Assembly: GCA_029213025.1 (NCBI GenBank)
Contig: JARGOZ010000049.1
Span: forward strand, 1 to 40,989
DNA: 40,989 nt
From: Verrucomicrobiales bacterium
GTDB lineage: Bacteria > Verrucomicrobiota > Verrucomicrobiia > Verrucomicrobiales > DEV007
Direction of reading: 5' to 3'
Position numbers and translations under genes: made by a program. This document shows, piece by piece, positions 18,742 to 25,988 of this stretch. How positions within the stretch are numbered: position 1 is the stretch's first letter; each line of letters begins with the position of its first letter. The notes beneath the pieces are model-generated. The model had not been told where the DNA came from, made no database searches, and was given only the letters and a program-made list of their open reading frames with translations.

Positions 18742-19638
18742 ATGACAGACAAGTCTTCAGGCCATAGGCCAAAAAAATCACACTCCCCGGCAAGGGGCCG
18801 TGATGCAGAAAAAAAACCAAAACTGTTTTCTGCAAAGCCGGAGCCTGAACAGGCAAGAACGCTGGCACAAAAGTTTCTCAATTTTTTCGGCTTTGGAAAA
18901 CCGCCTGTAAAAACCGCTCCGCAGAAGAATAAAAAGGGCAAAAAAAGTGTTGAGAAACATCCCGTCACCGGTGAGCGGCTTTTTATTGGCAATCTCTCCT
19001 ACTCAGTGAAAGAGGAGGATTTAACAGAGCTTTTCGGAGACGTGGGCACCGTGCAAAGCGCCGAGATCGCCAGAAATCGGCAGACCCGGCGTTCAAAGGG
19101 TTTCGGTTTTGTGACTATGGGATCAATTGCGGAAGCGGAAAAAGCTGTCGCTGATCTGGATGGTACCTCTTTAAGCGGCCGGGAAATTTCAGTATCCGGT
19201 GCAAAAAATGAGAGCAGAAAGACCGGTCCCGGTAAGGAGAGAGAACCCCGGAGCCCGCGATCAACCCGCGAACCGCGAAAAAGAGAGGGGCGCGAGGATC
19301 GTAGAGAAGGACGCGAGGATCGCAGAGAGGGGAGGGATCGGAGTCGCCGCAAAGAAGGCGGTAAACCGAAAAAAGGCAGTCAGTCCACAGTGGTCCCGAT
19401 GTCGATTGCTGAAGTGACTTCGCCGCTTCTGGTATTGAATAACCTTTCGGAAGACTTCGGGAGAAGCGAGCTGGATCATCTTTTCGCCGGAGTGGCAAAA
19501 ATATCGGAGGCAAACATTTCAGACGGTAAAGCCGAGATCGAAATGGAGTCCGTTGAGGACGCGCAAACAGCGGTCAGACTTCTCGACGGGAAAGATTTCA
19601 TGGGCCAGACACTGTCCCTCAGCTCACAGGCGGAATAA
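18742..19638 (+). CDS. RNA-binding protein with RRM domain
   Basis: I start at ATG 18742; the longer frame has no better context. After a basic low-complexity N-terminus, an RRM runs from about residue 80 to 155 with RNP2 LFIGNLSY and RNP1 SKGFGFVTM. A strongly basic, repetitive R/E-rich linker (GREDRREGREDRREGRD) leads to a second RRM-shaped domain (LLVLNNLSEDF ... AQTAVRLLDGKDF) that lacks the aromatic RNP residues. It binds single-stranded RNA and is probably cold- or stress-related. It sits beside the RNA-centred island, but that may be coincidence. Confidence 0.88.
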   Translation: MTDKSSGHRPKKSHSPARGRDAEKKPKLFSAKPEPEQARTLAQKFLNFFGFGKPPVKTAPQKNKKGKKSVEKHPVTGERLFIGNLSYSVKEEDLTELFGDVGTVQSAEIARNRQTRRSKGFGFVTMGSIAEAEKAVADLDGTSLSGREISVSGAKNESRKTGPGKEREPRSPRSTREPRKREGREDRREGREDRREGRDRSRRKEGGKPKKGSQSTVVPMSIAEVTSPLLVLNNLSEDFGRSELDHLFAGVAKISEANISDGKAEIEMESVEDAQTAVRLLDGKDFMGQTLSLSSQAE

Positions 19639-19655
19639 AACCCGTCAAATGTACC

Positions 19656-19716
19656 GATTCAACAGGGTACAGTTTTGGATTGTACCCTGTTAGGTCCGGC
19701 ATTGTACCCTGTTAAG
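19656..19716. repeat. GTACCCTG repeat cluster, one forward and two inverted copies
   Basis: AACAGGGTACA near 19661 is followed by two TGTACCCTGTTA copies near 19681 and 19703 at about 22-bp pitch. It marks the border between ordinary genes and the RNA island. Confidence 0.75.
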
Positions 19717-19768
19717 TGTGGGAAAGGTTTCGGTGTTCGTTCTTCGTAGGGATTTTAGCTCCCTTTGG

Positions 19769-20350
19769 TTACATGAGGAATGGCTCCCAGTCATCAATGT
19801 CGTGGGTATTCTTCAATAGGGCTGTGACCGGCATTTCTCTGGGTGCAAATGGTTGCTTACGAAGTGTAAGTCCAGCTTCCTCCGGAGTTCGGTCAGCTTT
19901 GCGGCTGTTAACGTCGGTGGCTGCGAGCACGCAGTTTTCCCAGCAGGTGGCGCCGCCCCGTGACCGGGGAATTACGTGATCGATATTGCCTTCTCCCGGA
20001 CGAAGCGTCCGACCGGTGTATTGGCAGCGACCGCCGTCTCGTTCCCACAGATTGCGGGAATTGAACTTAGGGCGCTTCATCGGCACTTTGGCAAAGTTGG
20101 AAACAACGATCACCGTAGGCACTCGAATTAAGCCCTGTGCGGTTCCGATGCTGGCGTCCTCCTCCCTCACAGGGAGTTTCAGCCAGTCTTCCCATTTGGT
20201 GGGAACCATCCAGTCGGTTCCCTGGATGTCGAGACCTGTTGCGACGTCGGAAGCCATTTGGCAGAAGGCTTCTGCCGGAGTTCGCGTATTGATCGCCTGC
20301 CAGTTACGGTTAAGGACCAAAACGACTTTCTGATGGAGGATACTGCTCAT
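19769..20350 (-). CDS. HNH endonuclease family protein
   Basis: 193 aa. The C-terminal half holds an HNH/McrA-like motif: RDGGRCQYTGR, the catalytic His in NIDHVIPRSRGGATCWENC, and LAATDVNSRKADRTP. The N-terminus VVLVLNRNWQAINTRTPAEAF is a conserved lead domain of this HNH subgroup. It probably nicks DNA or structured nucleic acid in a metal-dependent way; whether it is a defence or repair enzyme is not visible. It is the leftmost gene of the minus-strand block that leads into the E1, ubiquitin-like and JAMM genes. Confidence 0.85.
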   Translation of the reverse strand: MSSILHQKVVLVLNRNWQAINTRTPAEAFCQMASDVATGLDIQGTDWMVPTKWEDWLKLPVREEDASIGTAQGLIRVPTVIVVSNFAKVPMKRPKFNSRNLWERDGGRCQYTGRTLRPGEGNIDHVIPRSRGGATCWENCVLAATDVNSRKADRTPEEAGLTLRKQPFAPREMPVTALLKNTHDIDDWEPFLM

Positions 20351-20554
20351 TATTATCGTTTAGGTTGGATGTGGTTTATCAAAAATCGCCAAATGTGTCA
20401 GCATTTATTTTACCGCAGCAGTTCCAACAGTAAGACGGATGGAAATGCCCGATATTATTTCAATTTTATTAAGTACTTGATGAGGTGTGAATTGACAAGA
20501 ATCCCATCATGACAATATCGACAAATTGTCCGGATTCCGGAGGAGAGGCCAAAT

Positions 20555-20598
20555 AACAGACCGCCCCGACATTTCTGCGCGGGGCGGCCACCTCCTTC
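20555..20598 (-). ncRNA. hairpin RNA element, copy B, with strong SD-like sequence
   Basis: The minus strand reads GAAGGAGGTGGCCG, a CCCC / GGGG stem, then CGGTCTGTT. Copy A, about 140 bp upstream, shares both flanks but has a different yet still pairing stem core, so the helix is conserved rather than its sequence. Confidence 0.55.
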
Positions 20599-20692
20599 AT
20601 GGGTTAATGGTTTACATAGGTTATGACGTGGCAAGGTGATGAATCTTGTGGAGAAAATTAGTTCAGGTTTGTAAGAATCGTCTTCCAGGGGA

Positions 20693-20738
20693 AACAGACC
20701 GCTCCGGTGGATACCCACCGGAACGGCCACCTCCTTTC
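20693..20738 (-). ncRNA. hairpin RNA element, copy A, with strong SD-like sequence
   Basis: AAAGGAGGTGGCCG leads into a long helix closed by GGTGG / CCACC and ending CGGTCTGTT. The core pairs differ from copy B in a compensatory way. The leading purine run is a perfect Shine-Dalgarno without a well-placed start codon. A paired leader, attenuator or small RNA is possible. Confidence 0.55.
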
Positions 20739-20776
20739 AGGTTTTCAGGTGTTTTCTGGTAGCTGGTCAGTTCGAA

Positions 20777-20880
20777 TCAGGCATGATCAAATCGACCCGG
20801 CCCCGCACCAACGGTGCGGCCACCCTCACGCATAGCAGGATTCGTGCGAGCTTTGAGAGTCACCGCTTTTTCGGTCCTAA
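20777..20880 (-). pseudogene. fragment resembling the EF-Tu C-terminus
   Basis: The minus frame ending at the TGA at 20777-20779 contains MREGGRTVGAG, the diagnostic EF-Tu C-terminal signature, then PGRFDHA instead of the normal ending. No upstream EF-Tu sequence is recognisable. The same DNA folds as a hairpin similar to copies A and B, so it is either a tuf scrap or a hairpin that happens to spell the motif. tuf lies beside tRNA genes in many bacteria, which favours a relic. Confidence 0.45.
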
Positions 20881-20921
20881 GACAGGCGACGTGCAGGTAG
20901 AGATGCCTATCCTTTTGCGGT

Positions 20922-21503
20922 TTAAAATGCCTCAGCTCCGCGCGGGGTAAGGTTCCAATTTTCTCTATGCGAATTATCTTTTTGATAATTCAAGACTGCG
21001 GCGGTTAGTGCTCCGCTCACAGCCAGGATCACCGGTAGAAATCCACCACCTTCACAAGTCGCCTGACCGGGCACATCTTCCGAGTCGATCACGAAATCGG
21101 AGTCCCAGCGAACCACGCCGTATTCGCCATCGGCCGCGAGACCTCCGTGGAGACATGCGATGCCGTTTTCCCGAACGAAGCCCTGGATCAACTGCCGGCT
21201 TTCGGCGTTGTCGAAGCAATCTATCACGAGGTCCTGGTCGCCGAGAATCGTAGCGACGTTTTCACCGGTGAGGCGAACGGTGTAGTCTTTGAGACGGAGG
21301 CCGTAGAAGTTCTGCCACTGCATTTTCAACGCAGTCGCTTTGTTCTTACCCACCATCTGCTTCACAAACCACTGGGATGCGAGGTTCTTTGTCTCGACTC
21401 GGTCAAAATCGATCACTGAAAGTTCGAGATCAGCGCCGAGGTCGCGGGCCAGATACGCAAAGTGAGAGCCGAGAGCGCCTGCACCACAGATTAGTATTTT
21501 CAT
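20922..21503 (-). CDS. E1/ThiF-like ubiquitin-activating-type enzyme
   Basis: 193 aa, a compact ThiF/MoeB/E1 adenylation domain. The N-terminus ILICGAGALGSHFAYLAR is the ATP-binding Rossmann loop; VIDFDRVETKNLASQWF and VGKNKATALK are standard E1 motifs. Cysteines at residues 96, 117 and 150 are candidates for a catalytic thioester (C150 lies in QATCEGGGF); no CxxC zinc pair is seen. E1 enzymes adenylate the C-terminal glycine of a ubiquitin-like protein. A small Ubl candidate and a JAMM protease lie immediately upstream in the same direction, so a complete activation/processing set is encoded. Confidence 0.88.
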   Translation of the reverse strand: MKILICGAGALGSHFAYLARDLGADLELSVIDFDRVETKNLASQWFVKQMVGKNKATALKMQWQNFYGLRLKDYTVRLTGENVATILGDQDLVIDCFDNAESRQLIQGFVRENGIACLHGGLAADGEYGVVRWDSDFVIDSEDVPGQATCEGGGFLPVILAVSGALTAAVLNYQKDNSHRENWNLTPRGAEAF

Positions 21504-21523
21504 GGTAGAGATTTAGGGTTCAT

Positions 21524-21549
21524 CCTATAGGCCGTATTAGACCTATAGG
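21524..21549 (-). promoter_or_regulatory. paired CCTATAGG palindromes upstream of the E1-like gene
   Basis: Two perfect CCTATAGG palindromes separated by 10 bases lie between the E1-like start and the Ubl candidate stop. A related element (ATAGGCC ... GACCTATA) lies upstream of the Ro60 gene at 28401-28430, suggesting shared control of both loci. Confidence 0.4.
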
Positions 21550-21561
21550 ACTTATGCTACA

Positions 21562-21819
21562 TTACCCAAACGGCACCTTTGGCCGTACGACAATTCGTGT
21601 TTGGGTGTTTGTTCCGTTTTCGTTGAAGCGGTCGATCACGAAATTCGCGAAGGCATTGCCGGGGATATTCGAAAATACGCCGGGTACTTCTCCGCCTCGG
21701 ACAGCTTCTTCACAGAGTCGACGAATGGTGTTGTCATCAGAGCTGATGTCGATATTGGTAAACCAGTTACCGCTCTGTCCTGCGTAGGTGATGTTGATTA
21801 ATACTGGCTTGTTGTTCAT
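21562..21819 (-). CDS. candidate ubiquitin-like (beta-grasp) modifier protein
   Basis: 85 aa. Predicted order strand-strand-helix-strand-strand (VLINITYAGQ; WFTNIDISS; NTIRRLCEEAV; FANFVIDRF; TQTRIVVRPKV) matches the ubiquitin fold, and the chain ends in a single glycine (PFG). It starts four bases inside the stop of the JAMM gene (ATGA overlap) and precedes the E1-like gene, the classic setting of prokaryotic Ubl systems. There is no detectable sequence identity to named Ubl families, so the assignment rests on size, fold pattern, C-terminal Gly and context. Confidence 0.6.
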   Translation of the reverse strand: MNNKPVLINITYAGQSGNWFTNIDISSDDNTIRRLCEEAVRGGEVPGVFSNIPGNAFANFVIDRFNENGTNTQTRIVVRPKVPFG

Positions 21820-22217
21820 GTCATTACTACCTCTCTAATGGTTTTTGTTGTTGGTTGTTTGTGATTGGTGCCAAAGCTCAGGTCGCGAAGGAAGTTGATC
21901 CACCACGCGTTGCCTTCGTTAGTGACGAGAATGTCCTCACCGTAGAGGCTGTCTCGATAGAGATAACCGCTCTCGGTGACGAGCGACCATTGGTAGGTTA
22001 AACCGGTGGCCGATTCGACGGCTTCCATGGTGGTCAGGTCTTCTTTCGAGAAACGAAGCAGACCTCCGGGGTGGGTGTGAACGATTTCCCGGATTTCGTA
22101 CCGGTAGGTCCATATGGCATTCCACCTCGATTGGGAATCGGGAACGCGAGTCGCAGACCCTGTATAAATACGGAGTATGCGCTCGTCCCTGGTAATGATA
22201 AAACAGATTTCACGCAT
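21816..22217 (-). CDS. JAMM/Mov34 (JAB) metalloprotease
   Basis: 133 aa. The JAMM zinc signature HxH-x7-S-x2-D is exact in IVHTHPGGLLRFSKED (His47, His49, Ser57, Asp60). Proteins of this fold cleave isopeptide or C-terminal peptide bonds after glycine in ubiquitin-like proteins. The frame overlaps the Ubl candidate by four bases, so both are made together. Likely roles are maturing the modifier C-terminus or removing it from targets. Confidence 0.85.
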   Translation of the reverse strand: MREICFIITRDERILRIYTGSATRVPDSQSRWNAIWTYRYEIREIVHTHPGGLLRFSKEDLTTMEAVESATGLTYQWSLVTESGYLYRDSLYGEDILVTNEGNAWWINFLRDLSFGTNHKQPTTKTIREVVMT

Positions 22218-22249
22218 GATTATATGTAGTTGGAGTAATTTTTTGAAAT

Positions 22250-22319
22250 GTAGGATGGACTGCTAGTCCGTCCGCATTTCACGGCTGCACACCGTGGACG
22301 GACTAGCAGTCCATCCTAC
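22250..22319. repeat. REP-like palindrome 1
   Basis: A long perfect inverted repeat: GTAGGATGGACTGCTAGTCC on one side and its complement on the other around a short centre. Same family as the elements flanking the RAYT transposase. Confidence 0.9.
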
Positions 22320-22341
22320 GGTGAATACAGCCGATTAATGT

Positions 22342-23202
22342 TTATCCACGTCGGTAAACGTGTAGTTGACCGGTATCGATGGCTTCCTGCACTGCTGATG
22401 GCAGGCTGGTCAGGTTGAGTTCTCCGTCAGTACCATCAAGGCAGATCCCTGAGTCAACGATGCTGAGTGTGTTCGAATCAATGATGCATTCGATTCTCTG
22501 ACCACCGACCCGGTATCGAACTGCGACTGTGCCTCCGCCGTTGCGGCGCCAATCGATGAGTTCTGCCCCTGAGTGGGACAGGGCGATGGCGATGCGGCCT
22601 TCGATAGAATTTTCCGCCGCTGTGATACGAGCCTGATTGGCGCGATTTTTCGCATCCTGTTCGCGGAGGAGACGAGTTTCTTCACGTCGTCGAACCGCTT
22701 CTCTGCCAAGTTCACGCGCGGTGGTTTCAAGGATGAATGCGTTGGCGAGTGCCGGGGTTACCGCTTTAATTGCTTCGATAGAGGTTTCGTCTTCGTAGGC
22801 TTCACGAACTGCGGTTTCCGCGTCGGTTTCGAATTCGATAGCTCCGAGGAGGAGATTGCCATCGAACCACTCCCACGCGGTCACGGGTGTGAAGCGTTCG
22901 AGATCTTCGTCTTCGGGGAGATCGTAAAGATGGGCCTGACGAGTGTCGCCGACGAAACGACCGATGGCGTGGTAGCCAGGGTTTGGGCCTTTGATTCCAC
23001 GGGATTCCCATTCGAAAGCCTCGGGGGCGATGGATTCGATCGCATCGAGTGCTCGACCTGATGGTCGGAAACGGTACCATCCGGGACGAAGTGAATCATC
23101 CCGAATCTTCCATGTCCTTTTTCCGTCGCAGACTGAGCCATTTCCAAAGTAGGGGAGCCGATATTCTTCAGCTGTGTTTTGGAGAAAGTTTCGGTAGTCC
23201 AT
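22342..23202 (-). CDS. protein of unknown function in the E1/Ubl/JAMM locus
   Basis: 286 aa, not recognised. The N-terminal 130 residues are rich in W, Y, F and charged residues (GWYRFRPSGRAL; VTAWEWFDGNLLLGA), a helical charged middle (ARELGREAVRRREETRLLREQ, probable coiled coil) follows, and a C-terminal beta-rich domain of about 75 residues (NGGGTVAVRYRVGGQRIECII) ends the chain. It lies upstream of the JAMM gene on the same strand with one REP palindrome between, and directly downstream of the four Y-like RNAs. A role as target-binding or ligase-like partner is possible but unproven. Confidence 0.7.
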   Translation of the reverse strand: MDYRNFLQNTAEEYRLPYFGNGSVCDGKRTWKIRDDSLRPGWYRFRPSGRALDAIESIAPEAFEWESRGIKGPNPGYHAIGRFVGDTRQAHLYDLPEDEDLERFTPVTAWEWFDGNLLLGAIEFETDAETAVREAYEDETSIEAIKAVTPALANAFILETTARELGREAVRRREETRLLREQDAKNRANQARITAAENSIEGRIAIALSHSGAELIDWRRNGGGTVAVRYRVGGQRIECIIDSNTLSIVDSGICLDGTDGELNLTSLPSAVQEAIDTGQLHVYRRG

Positions 23203-23232
23203 GAGGGATGATTTGTTAGTTAAAGAGAATCA

Positions 23233-23370
23233 CGGCGTGCGAGTGTGATGAAGTATTATTATCGTCAGATTACTATTCTGCTGTTCTACCATTGAACTAC
23301 AAGGCCATAGGTGGCCCTGACGGGATTCGAACCCGCAACATGCTTGTGACTTCGAGCCGATTGCTCGCCG
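23233..23370 (-). ncRNA. Y-RNA-like chimera 1: permuted tRNA body, anticodon-loop AGT
   Basis: On the minus strand an outer stem CGGCGAG / CACGCCG (6 of 7 pairs) encloses a conserved internal loop (CAATCGGCTC opposite ATCACACTCG) and an invariant GAAGT / ACTTC helix. The insert is a tRNA in circularly permuted order: T-arm (GCGGG TTCGAAT CCCGT), 3' acceptor CAGGGCC, linker ACCTAT, 5' acceptor GGCCTTG (7 pairs), D-arm GTTC..GAAC with GG, then an anticodon-like arm with loop ATAGTAA. The TCGAAG..CTTC duplex resembles the Ro60-binding stem of Y RNAs. Confidence 0.8.
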
Positions 23371-23387
23371 TGGAAAATTGAAATTGC

Positions 23388-23532
23388 CGCCGCGTGAGTG
23401 TGAGGAAGTTGGATTGCTTACGCAATGCTGAGACCTTAACTCAGTGCCTTTACCTATTTGGCTATATCCGTGTGTTTGGATAGAGGGACTCGAACCCCCA
23501 TTTGCTTGTGACTTCGAACCGTTTACACGGCG
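23388..23532 (-). ncRNA. Y-RNA-like chimera 2: permuted tRNA-Leu body (TAA)
   Basis: Same scaffold with outer stem CGTG / CACG and GAAGT / ACTTC, and a diverged loop TAAACGGTTC. The permuted insert runs T-arm with loop TTCGAGT, TATCC, 8-base linker, GGATA, class II D-arm, anticodon arm CTGAG TTAAGGT CTCAG and a long variable arm TTGCGTAAGCAA. It is recognisably a leucine tRNA cut in the variable region and closed at the acceptor. Confidence 0.8.
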
Positions 23533-23557
23533 ACAAAAGTAATGAAAAGAATGTTGA

Positions 23558-23682
23558 AGCGAGGCGAGTGTGATGAAGTGGTTTTGGATTGCATGCCGGG
23601 ATTGAACCGGCAACAGCTTGTGTATCAAACAAGTGCTCTACCTTTGAGCTAATGCGTGTAACTTCGAGCCGATTGCCTCGCT
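23558..23682 (-). ncRNA. Y-RNA-like chimera 3: unpermuted tRNA-Ile-like body (GAT)
   Basis: Outer stem AGCGAGG / CCTCGCT is perfect, followed by the conserved loop and GAAGT / ACTTC. The insert is in normal tRNA order: D-arm GCTC..GAGC, anticodon arm CTTGT TTGATAC ACAAG, T-arm GCCGG TTCAATC CCGGC. Only four acceptor pairs (GCAT / ATGC) remain, so it cannot be a normal substrate for aminoacylation and looks like a tRNA mimic fused through the acceptor end. Confidence 0.8.
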
Positions 23683-23695
23683 TCAAAAGTGATGA

Positions 23696-23712
23696 GCGTA
23701 CCCTGTACACTC
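23696..23712. repeat. GTACCCTGTAC repeat copy between chimeras 3 and 4
   Basis: A single palindromic form of the GTACCCTG repeat family. Confidence 0.5.
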
Positions 23713-23727
23713 CGAATAAAAGAATAA

Positions 23728-23855
23728 GAAGCCCCGCGAGTGTGAGGAAGTGTTATCGTAAACACGCCGGAATCGAACCGGCGGCCACGTCCTTAAAAGG
23801 GACGAGTTCTAACCGTTGAACTATGCTTGTAACTTCGAGCCGATTGCAGGGCTTC
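23728..23855 (-). ncRNA. Y-RNA-like chimera 4: unpermuted tRNA-Lys-like body (TTT)
   Basis: The outer stem GAAGCCCTG / CGGGGCTTC makes nine pairs and differs completely in sequence from the other copies, yet pairs. The insert has D-arm GTTC..GAAC, anticodon arm CGTCC CTTTTAA GGACG, T-arm GCCGG TTCGATT CCGGC and a short acceptor-like helix AAGCA / TGTTT. Same conserved loop and GAAGT / ACTTC helix. Confidence 0.8.
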
Positions 23856-23885
23856 TTGAAAAGTGTATATAAAGGCTAAAGGGTT

Positions 23886-23958
23886 ACGTAGGATGGATTG
23901 GTAATCCGTCCAGCAGTGCCTTTGCTGATCAAGAACGGATTACCAATCCATTCTACGT
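23886..23958. repeat. REP-like palindrome 2 (variant)
   Basis: Inverted repeat ACGTAGGATGGATTGGTAAT with near-perfect complement. It shares the GTAGGATGGA end with the main REP family but has a different inner sequence, like the copy at 36959. Confidence 0.85.
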
Positions 23959-24039
23959 AAACGGCTAAGCTGTCGGCGATTAGCTCCCTCGAAAAGAGGG
24001 AGCCAACCACCGAGCTGCTCATACCTGAATAGTTAGTTG

Positions 24040-25860
24040 TTAATAAGGTTTCGTGAGAAGCGGTGTCTGGAGGATTTTCTCTACCAGTGACACACGTTCT
24101 GCCGACTTGTATGGCTGGGATTCCAGAAGCGCCTTGAGAGTTCTCTGTACCTGATACACATCAGTGAACTGTTCGACAGCCATTTCAGTGTAGGGAACTC
24201 CGAGGACTTCACTTGCCCGACGAACGGTCGAACCTCGTGACCAACCTTTCGCGACGTTCACGATGTGAGCGATCGCACTTGGTTGGTATCCGCACTGCTG
24301 TGCGAAGCGGGCGAAGTTTTCACCGGATTCACCGGCTTCATCACCCACACAGAAGAGAATAAGATCCGCGTTGTCAGGAACCCGAACACGGTTGGCCCGG
24401 AATACAGCCAGACCGGAACTATAGTTAGTTCCACCACCTGCCTGAACGGACTGCAACATATGATCGATACCTTTACCCGACCAGTGTCGTGGACGAAGCA
24501 GGTAACCGACGGTGTTGAAGGCCGAGATATGAACTCGATCCTGTGGGAAACCCTGGGCGATCATCGATAGCGCTTCTTTTGAAAGGTCGATTGCACCTTC
24601 CATCGAAGCACTGATGTCGATGATGAACTGGATGTGGATGTCAGCTTCGCGAGTCGCTGATTCCACAGCTTTCGCTACCACTTTGTCCGCAGCCTGTTCC
24701 ATTTCCGCCGCGTTCTCACGGTTTTTCAAGTTCTTCGCGATGTGTCGAGACCGCTGGTCTTCCTGAGTGCTGAGGGCACTCTGCCAACGTTCTTTGATTT
24801 CGGGATGATCGAGCAAACCGAATTCTTCGAATGTCGGTGTCAGAATCACCAGTTCTTTATCGGAAAGACGTGGCATCGCTGCGACAAAGATTGCCGGAGT
24901 TAGACCAAGTTCCTTAGGAAGCAGACCAACGATCTGTTTCCAGCCGAGGTTTTCGCTGATGATCTTTTCGCAGATTTCTGCTTCTGACAACCCGTCGAAC
25001 GAAACTTTCTCTATAGAAAGTAAACCGTTAAGACCGATCGAACGGTGACCATCAGAGTGTTGTTTCTGCGGCCAGTCGAGAATCTCGAAGTAACGCTGCG
25101 ATTGAGGTTTGTAACCCACCATACGGCTGAGCGATTTCACTGAGTTAGCGAAACCACCACGTTTCAAACCTGCCAGCATCGATTCGTTGCTTTCACGGAA
25201 TGTGATCCAGTCTCGAACTGCTTTATAGTAACGACCGGTGAAAGCTTTTCGCTTCTGTGGGTTACCGAATTCGAGAGTACGATTCATGTCGGCGACACCG
25301 GGAAGTGACAAAACCTGACCGACTCGCTGAATCAGTTTCGGGTTCATCATTTTGTTAGATCCACGGCGGTAGAATTTCACCATCGCTTCACCGACTTCAC
25401 GGAAGTCGTCGTCGTAGAAAAGAACTTCACGACCGCTGCCACGAGCATCGTTGAAGATAGGCTCACCGGAACGTTTCTGGACCAGCATGAAAGCAGCGCA
25501 AACCACTTTCATATCACGCCAGTCAGTTTCCAGCATGATGTTGGAAGCCAGACGTGCAGCGAGTTCGTTGTTCGCAGTCCAGATGTCAGCAAGGGCACCA
25601 TAGACACGCTCGATCGCTTCGACGTTCGGTCCGGGCTGACGAAACTCTCGTCTACCAGTGAGTTGACCATTTTCGTGGAACTCACGGATTTGTTCTTTAG
25701 TCGCGGATTTCCATTTACCGTCCTCGATCACACCGGGGCGGTTGTGCCAGAGGTGGTCCGGAAAATTGATGATCAAATCCAGAAGACGTTCAGCCGGGCC
25801 GAGAGATTCGGCAAGGTTACGAAGTTCCTCCGGAGTACGTGTTTGATTCAGAGGTGTCAT
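24040..25860 (-). CDS. TROVE-like helical-repeat plus vWA protein
   Basis: 606 aa. Residues 1-400 are mostly alpha-helical with weak similarity in layout to the HEAT-like ring of Ro60; residues 410-540 form a von Willebrand A domain with a complete MIDAS: DISAS (415-419), GGGTNY (about 475) and GDEAG (about 506). In Ro60 the vWA packs against the RNA-binding ring. This protein is longer than Ro60 and clearly not the canonical family member, which is encoded next door, so it may be a divergent second Ro-like protein. It lies immediately downstream of nothing but a REP element and upstream of the four Y-like RNAs on the same strand. Confidence 0.72.
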   Translation of the reverse strand: MTPLNQTRTPEELRNLAESLGPAERLLDLIINFPDHLWHNRPGVIEDGKWKSATKEQIREFHENGQLTGRREFRQPGPNVEAIERVYGALADIWTANNELAARLASNIMLETDWRDMKVVCAAFMLVQKRSGEPIFNDARGSGREVLFYDDDFREVGEAMVKFYRRGSNKMMNPKLIQRVGQVLSLPGVADMNRTLEFGNPQKRKAFTGRYYKAVRDWITFRESNESMLAGLKRGGFANSVKSLSRMVGYKPQSQRYFEILDWPQKQHSDGHRSIGLNGLLSIEKVSFDGLSEAEICEKIISENLGWKQIVGLLPKELGLTPAIFVAAMPRLSDKELVILTPTFEEFGLLDHPEIKERWQSALSTQEDQRSRHIAKNLKNRENAAEMEQAADKVVAKAVESATREADIHIQFIIDISASMEGAIDLSKEALSMIAQGFPQDRVHISAFNTVGYLLRPRHWSGKGIDHMLQSVQAGGGTNYSSGLAVFRANRVRVPDNADLILFCVGDEAGESGENFARFAQQCGYQPSAIAHIVNVAKGWSRGSTVRRASEVLGVPYTEMAVEQFTDVYQVQRTLKALLESQPYKSAERVSLVEKILQTPLLTKPY

Positions 25861-25902
25861 GTTGATTTTGGTTTGTTTGGTTAATGTTGAGAGGGGAATT
25901 TT

Positions 25903-25973
25903 GTAGGATGGACTGCTAGTCCGTCCGAAAAAATTGGCGATGCGAGCGTGGACGGACTAGCAGTCCATCCTAC
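25903..25973. repeat. REP-like palindrome 3, flanking the RAYT gene
   Basis: GTAGGATGGACTGCTAGTCC and its complement around a short AT-rich centre, 16 bp upstream of the transposase start. Confidence 0.92.
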
Positions 25974-25988
25974 TTTGAGTTAGGCTTC

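Noticed and set aside
20922..23202. PRTRC plasmid system (it also has ThiF and JAB-like proteins)
   Set aside because: No ParB-like or PRTRC A-F protein signatures are visible, and the partner genes here are TROVE/vWA proteins.
23233..23855. CRISPR array (four similar units in tandem)
   Set aside because: Units are about 150 bp, not short repeats with unique spacers; similarity is confined to paired arms of an RNA fold, and no cas genes are present.
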